Of a stretch of DNA of 64,000 nucleotides, positions 62,328-64,000 are shown one piece after another. Numbering within the stretch: the first letter of the stretch is position 1; every line of letters begins with the position of its first letter. The notes beneath the pieces are model-generated. The model did no database searches. It was not told the origin of the DNA and saw only the letters and a list, made by a program, of their open reading frames with translations. Location: assembly GCF_033807575.1 (NCBI RefSeq), contig NC_084716.1, positions 124,001 through 188,000 on the forward strand. Reading direction: 5' to 3'. The position numbers were made by a program, and so were the translations under genes. The stretch comes from Cydia pomonella. Taxonomy: Eukaryota > Arthropoda > Insecta > Lepidoptera > Tortricidae.

Positions 62328-63045
62328 GCTACCCAACTTCTTATTTGTGTGGAGATTTATCTTACAGTGAAAAAACATGGTATTTTAACCCTTTGCCAGG
62401 CTAAGGGATATATATTTCCCACATGAAGCACTTCAAACATGTGTTCTATTTTCGATGAGTAAGACTGACATTCCATTGTCATTTTTGAACTGTCAGCCTG
62501 GTAAAGGGTTAATGTATTTTGGAAAGAGTCATAATATAGGAAGAAAAGACAGGCAGAATCAAGTAAATGTATACAGAGGAAAGAAAATATATATGATTAT
62601 AGGATTTTTTTCCCTTTATAGGCCGATTCTGAATAGTAATATTACGAGCATTGTTATAAATGTTTGTGTATAGGAGTATAGGAGGTAAATGTAATTTAAA
62701 ATTAAATATTAGGAATTTTTGATCTGTGTTTTTTATAGTTTAAACCTTTGCCCCTCTATAATTTTATACAATTAAGCAGAAATGCAGATTTGGTACTTCT
62801 TTCACTACATAAAAAGTGCAAAATGAATACCCTAGTGAAGGGTTTACCGTCGAGCGCAAACAGAATTTGAAATAGAGGTGTATTGTCAAAGAAAACTTTG
62901 AAGCGATGTGAGTTTAAGATTACTAATAAGTTTTGGTTTCTTTGTTCAGTATATAATATAATAAGTATTAATATTTAAAAATATTAGTGGTAACACGTTG
63001 TAAAAAAAAAAAAAAAAATCTAGTGCTAACCACCAATTATCTGTT
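62328..63045. other. Dim1 3' UTR and downstream, with repeat fragment
   Basis: AT-rich. 62866-62902 repeats exactly the start of the dispersed repeat at 25330. The Dim1 polyadenylation site was not located. Confidence 0.45.
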
Positions 63046-63261
63046 AACCTGTTGCTACCGGTGGGAACCTATAATTGGCTCTGGTGGTTGTAATAAGGTT
63101 GATTTTGGATCTTGCAGTTTTTTGAATAATACAAATGAGTGTTGCTTGTTCTACGATTTATTGAAGACTGAGGTGTGTATAGGAAAATACTTATTAACTA
63201 CGCTATGCATGTGTGAGTGGGCCATACACACATATAAGATATTTTTTAAACAACTGTAACA
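63046..63261 (-). repeat. Probable 3' LTR of right-hand BEL/Pao element
   Basis: On the minus strand a purine-rich GGTGGGCGGTA precedes TGTTACAG at 63261, and an AATAAA lies inside. The far end (near ...GCAACA at about 63046) is a guess, because the partner LTR is outside the window. Confidence 0.35.
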
Positions 63262-63525
63262 TACCGCCCACCAAAAGGATATTGATTATCCTTTTTCAGA
63301 ATCAAATAATCATGCAAAATTTATAACAAAATTAAAATACAATTCATCATTGTTATGTGTAAAAATTCTTAACCAGGTTTGCATAAATATCAAAATTGGC
63401 AAGAAATTTACAATTGAATAAAAATAAAAATAAATATGTTCTATCAGAACATATATAAATTTTTGGACGTTATTAACAAGTATAACATTAGTATTTTGTA
63501 ATACTTCAGAATTAAACAAGTTTAA

Positions 63526-64000
63526 CTATACTGTTACATCGACTGGAAAGAAACAAAGTTTACTGATAGAACGTTTGACAATATTTTCACCGCTCTTGAC
63601 ACTGTACACTCGTGTTAGGCCGTCGTTTCCAGGATGTTTGGCAACAATGCGTCCTAACAACCACTTTCCAGGAGGTAAGTTTTCGTTTTTTATTAATACG
63701 AGTTGGCCAATATCAAATTCCGGTTCCTTTTTTGTCCATTTCGTTCTCTGTTGGAGTGTTGATAAATAATTTTGTTGCCACGTATGCCAAAAATCATTTA
63801 ACATTTTTTGCAGGTGTTGCCAACGGGACAAAACGTTCGTGTTCACATCTTTGAAGGTTGGTGATGGTATGGTTATCGGTGCCTCTCCAATCAAAAAGTG
63901 TCCTGGGGTTAAAGGATTCGCGTTTCCATCGTCGTCTATGGGAACGTAAGGCCGTGAGTTGAGACACGACTCGACCTGGCAGATCAGGGTTGAAAATTCT
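63526..64000 (-). CDS. BEL/Pao Pol C-terminus, partial (open through right edge)
   Basis: Minus-strand frame open from base 64000 to the stop at 63528-63526. Reads QVESCLNSRPYVPIDDD, TPGHFLIGEAPITIPSP, then LPPGKWLLGRIVAKHPG and NDGLTRVYSVKSGE, the end of the integrase and the C-terminal domain of BEL/Pao Pol. Clearly related to, but distinct from, the complete element at 39363 (compare LLGRIIDKHPG there). The rest of the element lies to the right of the window. Confidence 0.88.
   Translation of the reverse strand, partial: EFSTLICQVESCLNSRPYVPIDDDGNANPLTPGHFLIGEAPITIPSPTFKDVNTNVLSRWQHLQKMLNDFWHTWQQNYLSTLQQRTKWTKKEPEFDIGQLVLIKNENLPPGKWLLGRIVAKHPGNDGLTRVYSVKSGENIVKRSISKLCFFPVDVTV

Noticed and set aside
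1..64000. CRISPR arrays, operons, bacterial-type features
   Set aside because: No regularly spaced repeats of that type. Introns and element types show an insect nuclear genome.

Overview
The window is eukaryotic, almost certainly from a moth or butterfly (Lepidoptera). The evidence is split genes with GT-AG introns, two insect genes (the bursicon-receptor-type LGR rickets and the spliceosomal protein Dim1), BEL/Pao retrotransposons, tRNA-derived SINEs, LINE 3' ends and many short inverted-repeat elements of the kind that fill lepidopteran introns. The species cannot be named from the sequence.

Layout. (1) 1-5030, minus strand: a BEL/Pao LTR retrotransposon cut by the left edge, with one uninterrupted gag-pol frame of about 1,657 codons running off the window. 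(2) 8549-35942, plus strand: the 3' part of a leucine-rich-repeat GPCR, best identified as rickets (rk, LGR2). Twelve exons are visible: eight LRR exons, two hinge exons and two seven-transmembrane exons. The N-terminal exons lie outside the window. The introns hold nested SINEs, MITEs, LINE fragments and old repeats, and several contain decayed tandem copies of the exon just upstream. (3) 39363-45497, plus strand: a complete BEL/Pao element with two 198-bp LTRs that read as identical, a 5-bp target duplication, an intact pol frame, and a gag frame offset from pol by one base. (4) 47649-48952, minus strand: a probable small two-coding-exon gene of unknown function (115 aa) with a TATA box. (5) 50320-52160: a broken retroviral-type env relic, followed by a LINE 3' end. 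(6) 53-60 kb: repeats, including an inverted duplication and GC-rich foldback DNA. (7) 61034-62327, plus strand: the complete three-exon Dim1 (TXNL4A) gene. (8) 63526-64000, minus strand: the 3' end of a third BEL/Pao element.

rickets encodes the receptor that in other insects responds to the heterodimeric hormone bursicon, which controls cuticle tanning and wing expansion after moulting. Dim1 is a constitutive U5/tri-snRNP protein. I see no functional link between them. I found no new multi-gene system. The most unusual signals are the repeated decayed exon copies inside rk introns, the gag/pol frame junction of the young BEL element, and the small unrecognised minus-strand gene.
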